Shown: positions 35,408 to 44,268 of the stretch, piece by piece
Layout: the number at the start of each line of letters is the position of its first letter
How positions within the stretch are numbered: position 1 is the stretch's first letter
Assembly: GCA_910575445.1 (NCBI GenBank)
Contig: CAJTFW010000006.1
Coordinates: 124,001-188,000, forward strand
Direction: 5' to 3'
Source: Lachnospiraceae bacterium
GTDB lineage: Bacteria > Bacillota > Clostridia > Lachnospirales > Lachnospiraceae
Length of the DNA stretch: 64,000 nt
Program-made: the position numbers and the translations under genes
Notes under the pieces: generated by a model
Told to the model about the DNA's origin: nothing
What the model saw: only the letters and a program-made list of their open reading frames with translations
The model's database searches: none

Positions 35408-36364
35408 ATGGAGCAGACAGGCAAAAAGAGTATATGTGGGATTTTCGCCCACAATGTACAGACGGAAAATGTAAAGATCAGCGAACTGCATGATTTTCAG
35501 GGGCATCCGTTTAAGGTAGAGCATGATATGCAGCTCTTTGAATTATCGAAGAGTATTGAGGAGAAGGGCGTGCTTGTTCCCTTGATTGTAAGACCAAACC
35601 CAATTGGATCAGGGTATGAAATCGTTGCAGGGCACAGAAGAAAAGCAGCCAGCGAATGGGCAGGTATAGACACGGTTCCTGTGATGATTGTGCAGATGGA
35701 TGATGCAGAAGCAACGATAACGATGGTGGATAGTAATTTACAGCGCGAGCATATCAAGCCTAGTGAGAAAGCTTATGCCTATAAAATGAAGCTGGAAGCC
35801 ATGAAGCAGCAGGGAAAGAAAATTACTGAACCTATGTCTCAAGTTGGGACGAAGCTGTTAAAGAATGTGGGAGAAACCGGAAAGCCCGTACTTCGTTCGG
35901 ATGAGCTTTTAGCAAAACAGGTTGGGGAGAGCCGGAACCAGATTGCAAGGTATATCCGTCTGACAAATCTTATTCCCAAGATTCTTGATATGGTGGATGA
36001 AGGGAAAATAGCGTTTACTATAGCGGTGGAACTTTCTTATCTGAAGGAAGAGGAGCAGTATGAGCTTCATGCGGTAATGGATTTGGAGCAGTGTACGCCG
36101 TCTCTTTCACAGGCAAACAGAATGAAACGCCTGAGTCAGTCAAAGGGGATTGATATGGATAAAATGTATGATATTTTGGGAGAGGAAAAAGCAAATCAGA
36201 GAGAACAGATTAAAATTAGGGCAGATTCGTTATCGCAGTATTTTCCCGCAGATTTCACACCAAAGCAGAAAGTGGAACTGATAGAAAAATTGGTCAGGGA
36301 TTGGCATGAAAAACAAACAGGTATTCATAATCGTTCAGCTAAAAGAGTGGAAAAATCACGATAG
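35408..36364 (+). CDS. ParB/Spo0J-type partition protein
   Basis: A 318-residue ParB-like protein: the N-terminal nuclease-like fold (ISELHDFQGHPFKV, VLVPLIVRPN, YEIVAGHRRKAASEWAG), the arginine patch within GHRR, then an HTH region (ESRNQIARYIRLTNLIPKILDMVDEGKIAFTIAVELSYL). These stand at the left end of many Clostridial conjugative and mobilizable elements. TAGGAGGAC gives a clear ribosome site. No ParA is adjacent, but an actin-like ParM follows. Confidence 0.92.
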   Translation: MEQTGKKSICGIFAHNVQTENVKISELHDFQGHPFKVEHDMQLFELSKSIEEKGVLVPLIVRPNPIGSGYEIVAGHRRKAASEWAGIDTVPVMIVQMDDAEATITMVDSNLQREHIKPSEKAYAYKMKLEAMKQQGKKITEPMSQVGTKLLKNVGETGKPVLRSDELLAKQVGESRNQIARYIRLTNLIPKILDMVDEGKIAFTIAVELSYLKEEEQYELHAVMDLEQCTPSLSQANRMKRLSQSKGIDMDKMYDILGEEKANQREQIKIRADSLSQYFPADFTPKQKVELIEKLVRDWHEKQTGIHNRSAKRVEKSR

Positions 36365-36389
36365 AAACAGATGATTGGAGGATAAAGTT

Positions 36390-36791
36390 ATGGGTAGGCA
36401 GAAAAAAGAATTATCAATATTTGAACAAATGGGTGGCACTTACACAGAAAAAGACGGTATCTTATATCCCAATATCCGTATTGGCGAAGAAGAAACAGAA
36501 GCAATGCAGAATACCTTTTCAGGAAAATACGGAGATTTATGGAAAAAGTATCTGAAAGAAAACCAGCCGGAAAGATATTATCATTTGGTTCATTTAGGGC
36601 AGTTGAGACAAAAAGCGGCAGAAATCAATGAAGAAGCAAATGAATTGCTGGAAAGGATTATGCAAAAGTATTTACAGAAGCATAAACCGGAGAATCCAGA
36701 TTCTACAATGGAAATGTGGCAGCTTCGGGAACAGGCTAAGGCAATGGCAGAGGAAGTGGTTCTTCAAGATGTTGTCTACTGCTATCACTAA
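36390..36791 (+). CDS. TnpV-like transposon protein
   Basis: A 133-residue protein matching the TnpV family of Tn4451-type elements: SIFEQMGGTYTEKDGILYPNI at the N-terminus and a helical charged middle (LVHLGQLRQKAAEINEEANELLERI). The function of TnpV is unknown. ATG 36390 follows GGAGGATAAAGT; a TTG at 36375 lies inside the ribosome site and is rejected. It lies between ParB and ParM genes. Confidence 0.75.
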   Translation: MGRQKKELSIFEQMGGTYTEKDGILYPNIRIGEEETEAMQNTFSGKYGDLWKKYLKENQPERYYHLVHLGQLRQKAAEINEEANELLERIMQKYLQKHKPENPDSTMEMWQLREQAKAMAEEVVLQDVVYCYH

Positions 36792-36818
36792 ATCAAAACG
36801 AAAAGAGAGGGAAAAATT

Positions 36819-37760
36819 ATGGCGAATATAAGAGAATATAACATGAATGGAACATTGATTTTAGGAATTGATCATGGATATGGGAATATCAAAACAGCAC
36901 ACAGGGTATTTCCAACAGCGCTGATCAAGAGTGAGAAAGCGCCAACTTTCAGTAAAGATTATTTGGAGTATGATGGACATTTCTATATTATCGGGGAAGG
37001 TCATAAGAGCTTTATCGCTGAAAAGCAGTCGGATGATGATAATTATATCCTGACGCTTGCGGCAATTGCAAAAGAACTGAACGCAAGGGAATTAACCTCT
37101 GCCAGAGTGCATCTTGCAGCAGGACTTCCGTTGAAGTGGGTGCAGGCGCAGAGAGAATCTTTCCGTCAATATCTGATGCAGAATAAGATTGTGCAATTTC
37201 GTTATAAAGGCAGACAGTACGAGGTTGAGATTGCCGGATGTACGGTCATGCCGCAATGCTATTCTGCGGTGGCGGAAAACTTGAAAGATTTTAAAGGGAT
37301 GAATTTACTTGCCGACATTGGCAACGGAACAATGAACATCATGTATTTAAACAATGGAAGGGCGATGGAGAGTAAATCATGGACAGAGAAACTCGGTGTT
37401 TTCCAGTGCATGCAGCGTATCCGCAATAAGGTGCTGGACGAAACGGGAACAAACCTGATGAACGAGGTCATTGAAAATTATCTGAGGACAGGGGAAACGG
37501 ATATTGCAGAGCCTTATGCCTCACTCATGAAAGAAGCAGCAGTTTCCTATGTACAGGAGATTTTTCAGAAGCTGAAGGATTATGAATATAATGAAAGCCT
37601 TATGCAGCTTCACTTTATGGGCGGCGGCGCAAGAATCGTGGAAGTTGTCGGGGAATATAACCGGGAGAGGACGCATTTTAATCACGATATCTGTGCGACT
37701 GCAAAGGGATATGAATATTACTGTTACATGATTTTGCGCCACAACAAAAAGTGCAGCTAG
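36819..37760 (+). CDS. ParM-like actin-family segregation protein
   Basis: A 313-residue actin-fold ATPase. The first phosphate motif is LILGIDHGYGNIKTAH, the second LLADIGNGTMNIMYL, and the adenosine motif MGGGARIVE. ParM filaments push plasmid copies apart; in an integrated element it may stabilise the excised circle. GAGAGGG precedes the start. The ParR-like gene lies 15 bases downstream. Confidence 0.88.
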   Translation: MANIREYNMNGTLILGIDHGYGNIKTAHRVFPTALIKSEKAPTFSKDYLEYDGHFYIIGEGHKSFIAEKQSDDDNYILTLAAIAKELNARELTSARVHLAAGLPLKWVQAQRESFRQYLMQNKIVQFRYKGRQYEVEIAGCTVMPQCYSAVAENLKDFKGMNLLADIGNGTMNIMYLNNGRAMESKSWTEKLGVFQCMQRIRNKVLDETGTNLMNEVIENYLRTGETDIAEPYASLMKEAAVSYVQEIFQKLKDYEYNESLMQLHFMGGGARIVEVVGEYNRERTHFNHDICATAKGYEYYCYMILRHNKKCS

Positions 37761-37775
37761 AAAGAAGGTGCAGGA

Positions 37776-38231
37776 ATGACAGGAAATATCCGTAACCGCA
37801 ATGTGCGGTTTTATGAGGAAAAGGAAGCTGACAGACGGGCATGGGAAATACTTCACTCAGAAGCTGTCAGGGCATTTCCCTCGCAGAATGACTTTATCAT
37901 TCAGGCAATCAATGATTTTTATGACAGGCATCTGGCAATATCGGATGATCCTTATCTGGAAACAAGGGAAAAAGAGGATGCCTTTGCAGATAGGATCGTG
38001 GAAAAGGTGGAACAGAAAGTGCTTGGCAACCTGTCACAGCTTATCGGCATTTACCTTTTGCAGCAGAATATCTTGGCAACAGGAAATGATGCACGAGCGG
38101 AAAATTATTTGAAAGAAAATGGGGAGATGCAGGTATTAAGTTCCGGCGGTGGTATTCTGCAAAATGGCGGGGAAGCTGAAACAGAGGAACTGGAGGAGAA
38201 TGAGTTCCTTGATTTCAGTTTTGGAGGATAG
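37776..38231 (+). CDS. ParR-like protein (partner of ParM)
   Basis: A 151-residue protein with an N-terminal part resembling a ribbon-helix-helix (VRFYEEKEADRRAWEIL, then SQNDFIIQAINDFYDR) and a Gly/Glu-rich C-terminal tail. Placement directly after parM and the overall layout match ParR, the DNA-binding adaptor of actin-type partition. The assignment rests on context and pattern rather than a strong motif. Confidence 0.7.
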   Translation: MTGNIRNRNVRFYEEKEADRRAWEILHSEAVRAFPSQNDFIIQAINDFYDRHLAISDDPYLETREKEDAFADRIVEKVEQKVLGNLSQLIGIYLLQQNILATGNDARAENYLKENGEMQVLSSGGGILQNGGEAETEELEENEFLDFSFGG

Positions 38232-38248
38232 CCGGAATGGGGGTTCTT

Positions 38249-38377
38249 AGGGGGCAAAGCCCCCTGAGCAGGTAGCACCGGTGGCGCAGACAGTGAGGAA
38301 GAAATAAAAATCGGAGTGTCCGGCAGGCACTCCGGTTTTTATTTTTGACGAGCTGGCAAGCCAACGGTACTACCTGC
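38249..38377. other. Candidate oriT region
   Basis: The non-coding region 38232-38805 upstream of mobC holds AGGGGGC-AAA-GCCCCCT (38249-38265). GCAGGTAG (38268-38275) is inverted as CTACCTGC (38370-38377), enclosing a terminator at 38312. Clustered inverted repeats just before MobC and relaxase genes are typical of transfer origins. The nick site is not identifiable by eye. A 71-codon frame at 38407-38622 has a weak case and is not called. Confidence 0.45.
38312..38346 (+). terminator. Terminator after the par genes
   Basis: CGGAGTG (38312-38318) pairs with CACTCCG (38328-38334), followed by GTTTTTATTTTT. Confidence 0.75.
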
Positions 38378-38805
38378 CTATATCATTCCCACCACATCGG
38401 CGGCAGGTGGAAAAGTGCCTGAATGGGAAAGCGATGTGGGAAAGCCGGACGGAGCGCAGAGCGAGGGGAGGCTTTCGTCTGGAAGCTGCGTTTTTTGCAG
38501 CGGACAGACTTATGGGAATGATGTGTCCTGCTTACGGAGCATTTCTACGACAAGGCTACAGAAAATGCGGTGAATGGTATCGAATGGAGACAAAGGAAAG
38601 AGGGATTGCAGCCAATATTTGAATTGAAATCGTGATATTGAAAATGTAGCCACTACTGCAAATGTCAGTAGCCAATTGAATAAAGGTGGATACAGGAAGT
38701 GAGAATTTAGGAGCCATACACGTTGAGAAGAATGTGTCTGGTTCTTTTTTGATGCAAGGTTGTTTTTAGAAGATAGAGAGATCATTATCAGATTGGAGGA
38801 AACTT

Positions 38806-39159
38806 ATGGGAAACAGGACAAGGGATAGAGTAATCTATATCCGAACCGATGAAAGGCTGCAGGCAGAGTTTGAAAAACAAAAAGAAGCCAGCGGATATGG
38901 CAGCAATGCAGATTTTATAGATTATCTATTGCGAGTAAGTGAAGGAAAACAGGTGGATGGCGTTACGCTGAAAGCTGTGCGGATTTTATTGTCAGAGCTT
39001 TCAGTGGAACTAAAAAAGCAGGGAGTCAATATCAACCAAATAGCAAAGATCCTTAATACCTATGGCGGCATGGATATGAAGCAGCCGCTTGAATATACGG
39101 AATACAGATATAAACAAATTGAAAACAGACTGCTTTGCATATGGGAGAAAATAGCCTGA
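38806..39159 (+). CDS. mobC: MobC-like relaxosome accessory protein
   Basis: A 117-residue protein with an N-terminal ribbon-helix-helix (RDRVIYIRTDERLQAEFEKQ) and the MobC segment LSVELKKQGVNINQIAKILNTYGG. MobC proteins bind oriT and help the relaxase reach the nick site. TTGGAGGAAACT lies just before ATG. It overlaps the upstream open frame of the relaxase, whose real start is 26 bases after the mobC stop. Confidence 0.88.
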   Translation: MGNRTRDRVIYIRTDERLQAEFEKQKEASGYGSNADFIDYLLRVSEGKQVDGVTLKAVRILLSELSVELKKQGVNINQIAKILNTYGGMDMKQPLEYTEYRYKQIENRLLCIWEKIA

Positions 39160-39185
39160 TCGGGAATAAAGGGGGGATATGGTCT

Positions 39186-40553
39186 ATGGCAGGGGTTTAT
39201 GGAAATGTTAATGTGAATTACAGTTACTGCAAATCTGTCGCACAGTTAAAAAGTGCGACAGATTATATTCTTGGAACGAAAAAAGAACAGATAAAAGAAG
39301 GAATCCGTAAGACAAGACCGGATTTGTACGGAGCGTTTGGATGTAACAGGGATAATTTTGCTAACAGTCTGCTGATAACAAGAAAAATGCACGATAAAAA
39401 GTATTCACGTTACAAGCAGAAAAATATTCTGGCACATAAGATGTCGATTTCTTTTCATCCGGATGATAACGATAAGCTGACCTATGAGGAAGCAGATAAG
39501 ATAGCAAGGGAATTTGCGCATAAATTCTTTTGGAGCAAGGGATATGAAGCAATGTGGGCGGTGCATACGGACACAGAGCATATCCATGTTCATTTTATTG
39601 TGAGCAACTGTAATGTAAAGACTGGTAAATCTTTCCGCAGGGGGATGCCGGAATTGAAGGAGATGTCACAGTTTTTCGGGGAACAGTGCATGGAACGGGG
39701 GCTGACACATTCGGTCAGGGATACATTCTATAATGAGGAACGGACGCAGGAACGGAAAAGTTTTGCGGAATGCCAGATGCAGAAGCATGATAAGCTGTCT
39801 TTTAAGGAAGAGATCAAGGCTTATGTACGCCTTGCAATGAACAGCACTGAAACAAGAACGCTTGAGGATGTGGTGGAGATGTTAAAGAAAATATATCTCA
39901 TGGATATACGATTGAAAGGGAATACCATTAGTTATGCGCTTCCGTACCATGCGGGTGAAACAGGAAAAGCGCAAGCGGTCAGGGGAAGCAAGCTTGGGAG
40001 TCGTTTTACAGTGGCGGGGATCAGACAGTATATGCAGGAAAAAGAGCAGAAGCAGGTGGAATACAGGCGTACCATGAAGGATATTGAGGAAGCAAAGCAG
40101 TATATTGATGATTATGGGGATTGGCGGGAGGAGGCGAAAAAAGGCGGAGATTCATTTTACGAAGCATTTGACCACTTTCAGGCAGATCATGATGTATCTG
40201 AAAATGATGAAGAAATCTTTTACGGAAGTGTTTTTCAGGAGTTCAATGAACAATGGCAGGGGAAAAACCAAGCTGTTTCAGAGCAAAAATCAGAAGTAAG
40301 CAAAGAGGAAAAAGTAGATTTTTCAAAGCTTTCTTTAGAAGAACGTGCAAAGCTGCTTCCTCCGCCGACAAGTGATCAAATGGCAGAACTGAAAGAGTAT
40401 CAAAAACGGATGGGATACGATGAAAGTAAAATAAAAAGTATGAAATATAAGATGACAGTCTATAACGAATTTTTGAAAGAGTATGAGTATCGGAAAAAGC
40501 ATTATGGAGTGAAAGATAATGTCCAGAAAAAGCGGAGGGATAGGGAACGATGA
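39186..40553 (+). CDS. Relaxase/mobilization nuclease (MobA/VirD2-type)
   Basis: A 455-residue relaxase that nicks oriT and pilots the strand. The metal-binding histidines are in TDTEHIHVHFIVSN (His132, His134, His136); a Tyr in NYSYCKS near the N-terminus is a candidate nicking residue. Residues 85-110 carry AHKMSISFHPDD. The C-terminal 200 residues are helical and charged. The start at MAGVYGN is preferred because GGGGGGAT lies upstream. The family (PF03432) is certain; autonomy is not, because no secretion apparatus is encoded. Confidence 0.92.
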   Translation: MAGVYGNVNVNYSYCKSVAQLKSATDYILGTKKEQIKEGIRKTRPDLYGAFGCNRDNFANSLLITRKMHDKKYSRYKQKNILAHKMSISFHPDDNDKLTYEEADKIAREFAHKFFWSKGYEAMWAVHTDTEHIHVHFIVSNCNVKTGKSFRRGMPELKEMSQFFGEQCMERGLTHSVRDTFYNEERTQERKSFAECQMQKHDKLSFKEEIKAYVRLAMNSTETRTLEDVVEMLKKIYLMDIRLKGNTISYALPYHAGETGKAQAVRGSKLGSRFTVAGIRQYMQEKEQKQVEYRRTMKDIEEAKQYIDDYGDWREEAKKGGDSFYEAFDHFQADHDVSENDEEIFYGSVFQEFNEQWQGKNQAVSEQKSEVSKEEKVDFSKLSLEERAKLLPPPTSDQMAELKEYQKRMGYDESKIKSMKYKMTVYNEFLKEYEYRKKHYGVKDNVQKKRRDRER

Positions 40554-40776
40554 TTTTCAACGAAAAGCTTGTTTGTAAGTTTAGTATGCAAATTGCTGTT
40601 TAATGGCGAATTTCTCTATTATTAGTAAATGTGCTATTGATATAGAAACTGTTCTCTAGATGTTTAATATATATTCGGAATGGAAATCAATGTATTGAAA
40701 GACTTTTTTCAAATATTAGATCTAAGAATATTATAACGAAAAAAGTAATCACAAGACATAAAATATTGAAAAATGC

Positions 40777-40792
40777 TATAGCATATGCTATA
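40777..40792. promoter_or_regulatory. Perfect palindrome upstream of the XRE gene (operator)
   Basis: TATAGCATATGCTATA is a perfect 16-base palindrome 23 bases before the XRE start, embedded in longer ATGCTATAGCAT repeats and overlapping a likely -10 box. It is a good candidate binding site for the XRE protein, giving autoregulation. The rest of 40554-40776 shows nothing recognisable. Confidence 0.6.
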
Positions 40793-40815
40793 TTTTAGCA
40801 TGGAGGGGTGGACAT

Positions 40816-41028
40816 ATGCATTTTAGTGAAATAATTAAACATATCAGGCAAGAATTGAGAATTACGCAGGAGGAGCTGGCTCATGAGTTAAATGTAAGTT
40901 TTTCTACAGTCAATAGATGGGAAAATGGACATAGAATTCCTGCAAAATTGACGATAAGATGTATTATAGATTTTTGCAGAAATAATTCAGTAGATAAGGA
41001 TGTGATATCTGCATTAGAAAAACTATAG
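40816..41028 (+). CDS. Small XRE-type helix-turn-helix regulator
   Basis: A 70-residue, single-domain HTH protein: IIKHIRQELRITQEELAHELNVSFSTVNRWENGHRIP. The ribosome site is GGAGGGG. It precedes the gajA-like gene by 57 bases and follows a perfect palindrome, so it probably controls itself and the defence genes. Confidence 0.85.
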   Translation: MHFSEIIKHIRQELRITQEELAHELNVSFSTVNRWENGHRIPAKLTIRCIIDFCRNNSVDKDVISALEKL

Positions 41029-41085
41029 AAGTGCAAAAATCATTTGATGTGTTTATTAGCAAATTATTCAGCTTGGAGGATAATG

Positions 41086-42807
41086 ATGTATATTAAAAAT
41101 ATTCATATAGAGAATTTTCGTAATTTCCATTGTATAGATATCCCGTTAAAAAAGCTTACAATTGTTATTGGTGAAAATGATGCAGGGAAAACAAACTTCT
41201 TGGATGCGGTACGATTAGTATTAAATAATAATGGTTTTATGTATTCTTCTCGTTCCTTATCCATTACAGATATAAATAAAGATTCTGCTGACGTATTTGT
41301 AAATTATTTGAAAGATAACACAGATGAAATAACTAAAAATCTGAATGATAATGAATTTATGAAAGCAGTATATGAAAAAATTCCTATAGTAAAAGTTCGA
41401 ATTAGCTTCGCAGATGCAAAGACAGAATATCAAAAACAACTATTGAAAGACTGGATTAATTTGACTGATGAAGAAGAAATATGCTTTGAAGTAGAGTATT
41501 CTTTTGCTCCGACAAAATTGAGGGAATTTATAGAGGAGTGCCTTTTTCTTCAAGACAAGGTAGAAAACTTTATGCTTCCGGTCGAAAAATATGAGTACAG
41601 AATTTATTCTGTGAATAATTTCAAGGGGATAAACAAAGATAAATTAAAGAATTTCAACATAAGTGTTATAAATGCGGAAAGAGATACATTTTCGGAAAGC
41701 GATAAGCAAAATTCATATAAAATAGTAAGTTCGTTGATAGAGAGGAGCATCACGAAAGAGGATAGGGCACAGATTGAGGATTCCTACAATAAATTTTTTG
41801 ATGAAATTCAAGATATAAAGTCTTTCAAAAAAATATTTGAAAAGATGCAGGAGAATGAAAAGTTTGAAAACTTAAAAGATTTCTTTGACGAGATGAAATT
41901 AATACCTAATTTCCCTAATTTGAAAAATATATTTACCAATATAAATATTGGATATGGAGAAGAATTTCTTTACCAAAAGGGATTAGGGACAAGGAATTTT
42001 ATGTATTTGGTTCTGTTATTTAGTTATTTCCAAAATAATGATAAGATTTTCAATTTACTATGTATTGAGGAACCCGAAGCGCACCTGTGTGTCAATAATT
42101 TCAATTTGGTTTTGGATTTTATCAAAAAGAGTGCGGAAGTGCAAAATGATTTCATGCAATTGTTGATTACTTCTCATAATCCGAAAGTAATCAATAAATT
42201 GAAATTGAATAATGTGGTTATTCTGAAAAATCAGATAGCAATATCGTTGGATAAGGTGGATGTTGGATTAGTTAATTATTTGGCAAAACGTCCTAATTTT
42301 GATATATTAAAGATTTTATTTTCCAAACGTCTGATTTTGGTTGAAGGACCTACGGAAGAAATGTTTATAAATACTATGCTCGATAAAGAAGTAGGAATTT
42401 TAAATGAAATAGAAGTTATTGCAATTGGACATAAAGGATATAAAACCTTTTTGGACATCTGGCTGTTAATTCATAAAGATGATCCCACCAGTTGTATAGG
42501 TGTTGTAAGGGATTTTGATGATCAGCCAAATGCGAAAAATGAGCATCAAGTGTACGATGATACATATAAAAACATATTTGTGCGAACAACAGAAAAATAT
42601 ACATTAGAAGATGACTTGGCAGCGGCAGGTGCAAATGAACAAAATATAAAAGATTATTTTGATACGGACGAGGATGCTGCAAAATTTCTTAAAGACAGCA
42701 AGGCAGATAATATGAGACGGTTATGTGAAGCTATCTCTGAAAATGAAATAGTGATAGAAATGCCTAAACATATAGGAGAAATAATTGAGTGTGTGAAAAA
42801 TTACTAA
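41086..42807 (+). CDS. gajA: GajA-like OLD-family ATPase/TOPRIM nuclease (Gabija)
   Basis: A 573-residue protein. An ABC-type ATPase comes first: IHIENFRNFHCIDI, Walker A VIGENDAGKTNFLDAV, Walker B LCIEEPEAHL, then LLITSHNPKVI. A TOPRIM nuclease domain follows from about residue 410: LILVEGPTEEMF with Glu420 and VRDFDDQP with Asp476 and Asp478. Class 2 OLD proteins are encoded next to a UvrD-like helicase, as here, and this pair is the Gabija anti-phage system. Length agrees with GajA (about 578). Start 41086 is chosen for spacing from GGAGGA. It overlaps gajB by 19 bases. Confidence 0.8.
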   Translation: MYIKNIHIENFRNFHCIDIPLKKLTIVIGENDAGKTNFLDAVRLVLNNNGFMYSSRSLSITDINKDSADVFVNYLKDNTDEITKNLNDNEFMKAVYEKIPIVKVRISFADAKTEYQKQLLKDWINLTDEEEICFEVEYSFAPTKLREFIEECLFLQDKVENFMLPVEKYEYRIYSVNNFKGINKDKLKNFNISVINAERDTFSESDKQNSYKIVSSLIERSITKEDRAQIEDSYNKFFDEIQDIKSFKKIFEKMQENEKFENLKDFFDEMKLIPNFPNLKNIFTNINIGYGEEFLYQKGLGTRNFMYLVLLFSYFQNNDKIFNLLCIEEPEAHLCVNNFNLVLDFIKKSAEVQNDFMQLLITSHNPKVINKLKLNNVVILKNQIAISLDKVDVGLVNYLAKRPNFDILKILFSKRLILVEGPTEEMFINTMLDKEVGILNEIEVIAIGHKGYKTFLDIWLLIHKDDPTSCIGVVRDFDDQPNAKNEHQVYDDTYKNIFVRTTEKYTLEDDLAAAGANEQNIKDYFDTDEDAAKFLKDSKADNMRRLCEAISENEIVIEMPKHIGEIIECVKNY

Positions 42808-44207
42808 GTCAAATACAAATTGCTGGAGCAGGTGCAGGAAAAACATATACATTAGCAGAGAAAATATTAGTGCGTCATCATAAAAAGGATAATGACAAAA
42901 TAATATATGCAATTTCTTTCACAAATTATGCGAAACGTAATATTGAGCAGAGAGTAGCGGAATTAAACAATGGATTAATGCCTTCAGATATTTGCATTGA
43001 GACAGTTCACAGTTTTTTATTGAATGAAATAATATATCCGTTTAGCCAGTATTATTTTGGCAAAGCTTTTTCAAAAGCTACATCAATGAAATTGCCTATT
43101 GAAATAAAACTACAAAAATATCAGTTAAAACGTGTGAATGAAAGAGGTATTATCCATAATTCGCAGGTTTTTAATAAAGCAAAACAAATGATTGTAGACG
43201 GAAAGGGAGAAACAAAAGCGAAGCATAGAAAAAAAGAACTGATTATAGAATACCTGCAAGCATCTGTTGATGCATTGTTTATAGACGAAGCGCAGGATTT
43301 AGATGCTGATGCATTAGTTCTATTTGGAAAATTATCTGAAAGTATATATTCATATATCGTAGGCGATCCAAAACAGTCTATTAAATATCCTAAAGATTTT
43401 AGAGAATTTACAGAACGTATTAGAGAGAATAACTCGGTATTCCATATGCTTTCACCAAATACAATTACGAGAAGAATGCCTGAATGTCATTTAAGAATAT
43501 CAAATCTATTTTGTCCAGCGGATGAACGGCAAACTACAATAAGCGATGTAAAGGGAGAAATATATTACTTATATTCAACAGATGAGAAATTTTCAAAGCT
43601 ATATGAATCATTTGATTTTCTTAAAGCATTAATTTACATTAGACAGGAAACAGATACATTTACAACGCAAGATTCTAAATCGTTTTTTTCGTTAGAAGAA
43701 ACCGTTCGTGAAAAGTTATTGGAAAAAATTAATTCCGACTATGATAGTGATGCTTTTGTGAAGTCTATAGAAAAATATTTTATTAATTTGACTTTGAAAA
43801 AAGGAGAAAAAGGAGCAATCCAGTCTTTTACAAAACACTTTGGTATAACATTGGAAAACAATGAATATGCAAAGTTAATTAATGATCTGAAGATTGAGAA
43901 TAAGGAGAAAAAGCTTAAGGTCAAAAGTATTGATAAAATAAAAGGACTTGAGAATGAGCTGTGTATGTTTATTATGGATAATACGATGTTAGAGTATTTA
44001 TTTGGAAAGAAACAGGAAACAAATAAAGAAATGATGCGTCTGTATGTAGCACTTACCCGTTCTAAGTCTGATTTGATTTTAGTCATTGATAAACCTAGCA
44101 TAAAAAAGTTTACGGATAAGCAAATCGAAGAGGGATTTGCTGAACTTAATATACCGTATGTTACAATGGAGTATATAGAAAAGGTTGGAAATCGAAACAA
44201 ACTTTAG
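42789..44207 (+). CDS. gajB: GajB-like UvrD/Rep-family helicase (Gabija)
   Basis: A 472-residue superfamily 1 helicase, starting with GTG. Walker A IAGAGAGKTYTLA at about 11-19; motif Ia SFTNYAKRNIEQRV; IETVHSFLL; motif II LFIDEAQDLDADAL with Asp166; motif III VGDPKQSIKYP; motif VI YVALTRSKSDLILV. GajB lengths are about 470-495. The 19-base overlap with gajA shows they form one unit. GajB is thought to sense DNA ends and trigger GajA. Confidence 0.8.
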   Translation: MCEKLLSQIQIAGAGAGKTYTLAEKILVRHHKKDNDKIIYAISFTNYAKRNIEQRVAELNNGLMPSDICIETVHSFLLNEIIYPFSQYYFGKAFSKATSMKLPIEIKLQKYQLKRVNERGIIHNSQVFNKAKQMIVDGKGETKAKHRKKELIIEYLQASVDALFIDEAQDLDADALVLFGKLSESIYSYIVGDPKQSIKYPKDFREFTERIRENNSVFHMLSPNTITRRMPECHLRISNLFCPADERQTTISDVKGEIYYLYSTDEKFSKLYESFDFLKALIYIRQETDTFTTQDSKSFFSLEETVREKLLEKINSDYDSDAFVKSIEKYFINLTLKKGEKGAIQSFTKHFGITLENNEYAKLINDLKIENKEKKLKVKSIDKIKGLENELCMFIMDNTMLEYLFGKKQETNKEMMRLYVALTRSKSDLILVIDKPSIKKFTDKQIEEGFAELNIPYVTMEYIEKVGNRNKL

Positions 44208-44268
44208 GATAAAATTCAATTTAGGAAATGATGTTTATACAATTTTATGATAAATATGGAGGCTAATT

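Noticed and set aside
38407-38622. 71-codon open frame upstream of mobC
   Set aside because: It lies in a repeat-rich candidate oriT region, has no ribosome site and its translation shows no domain; left uncalled.
40777-40792. Insertion-sequence end
   Set aside because: The palindrome has no second copy and no transposase nearby; its position at a regulator promoter fits an operator better.
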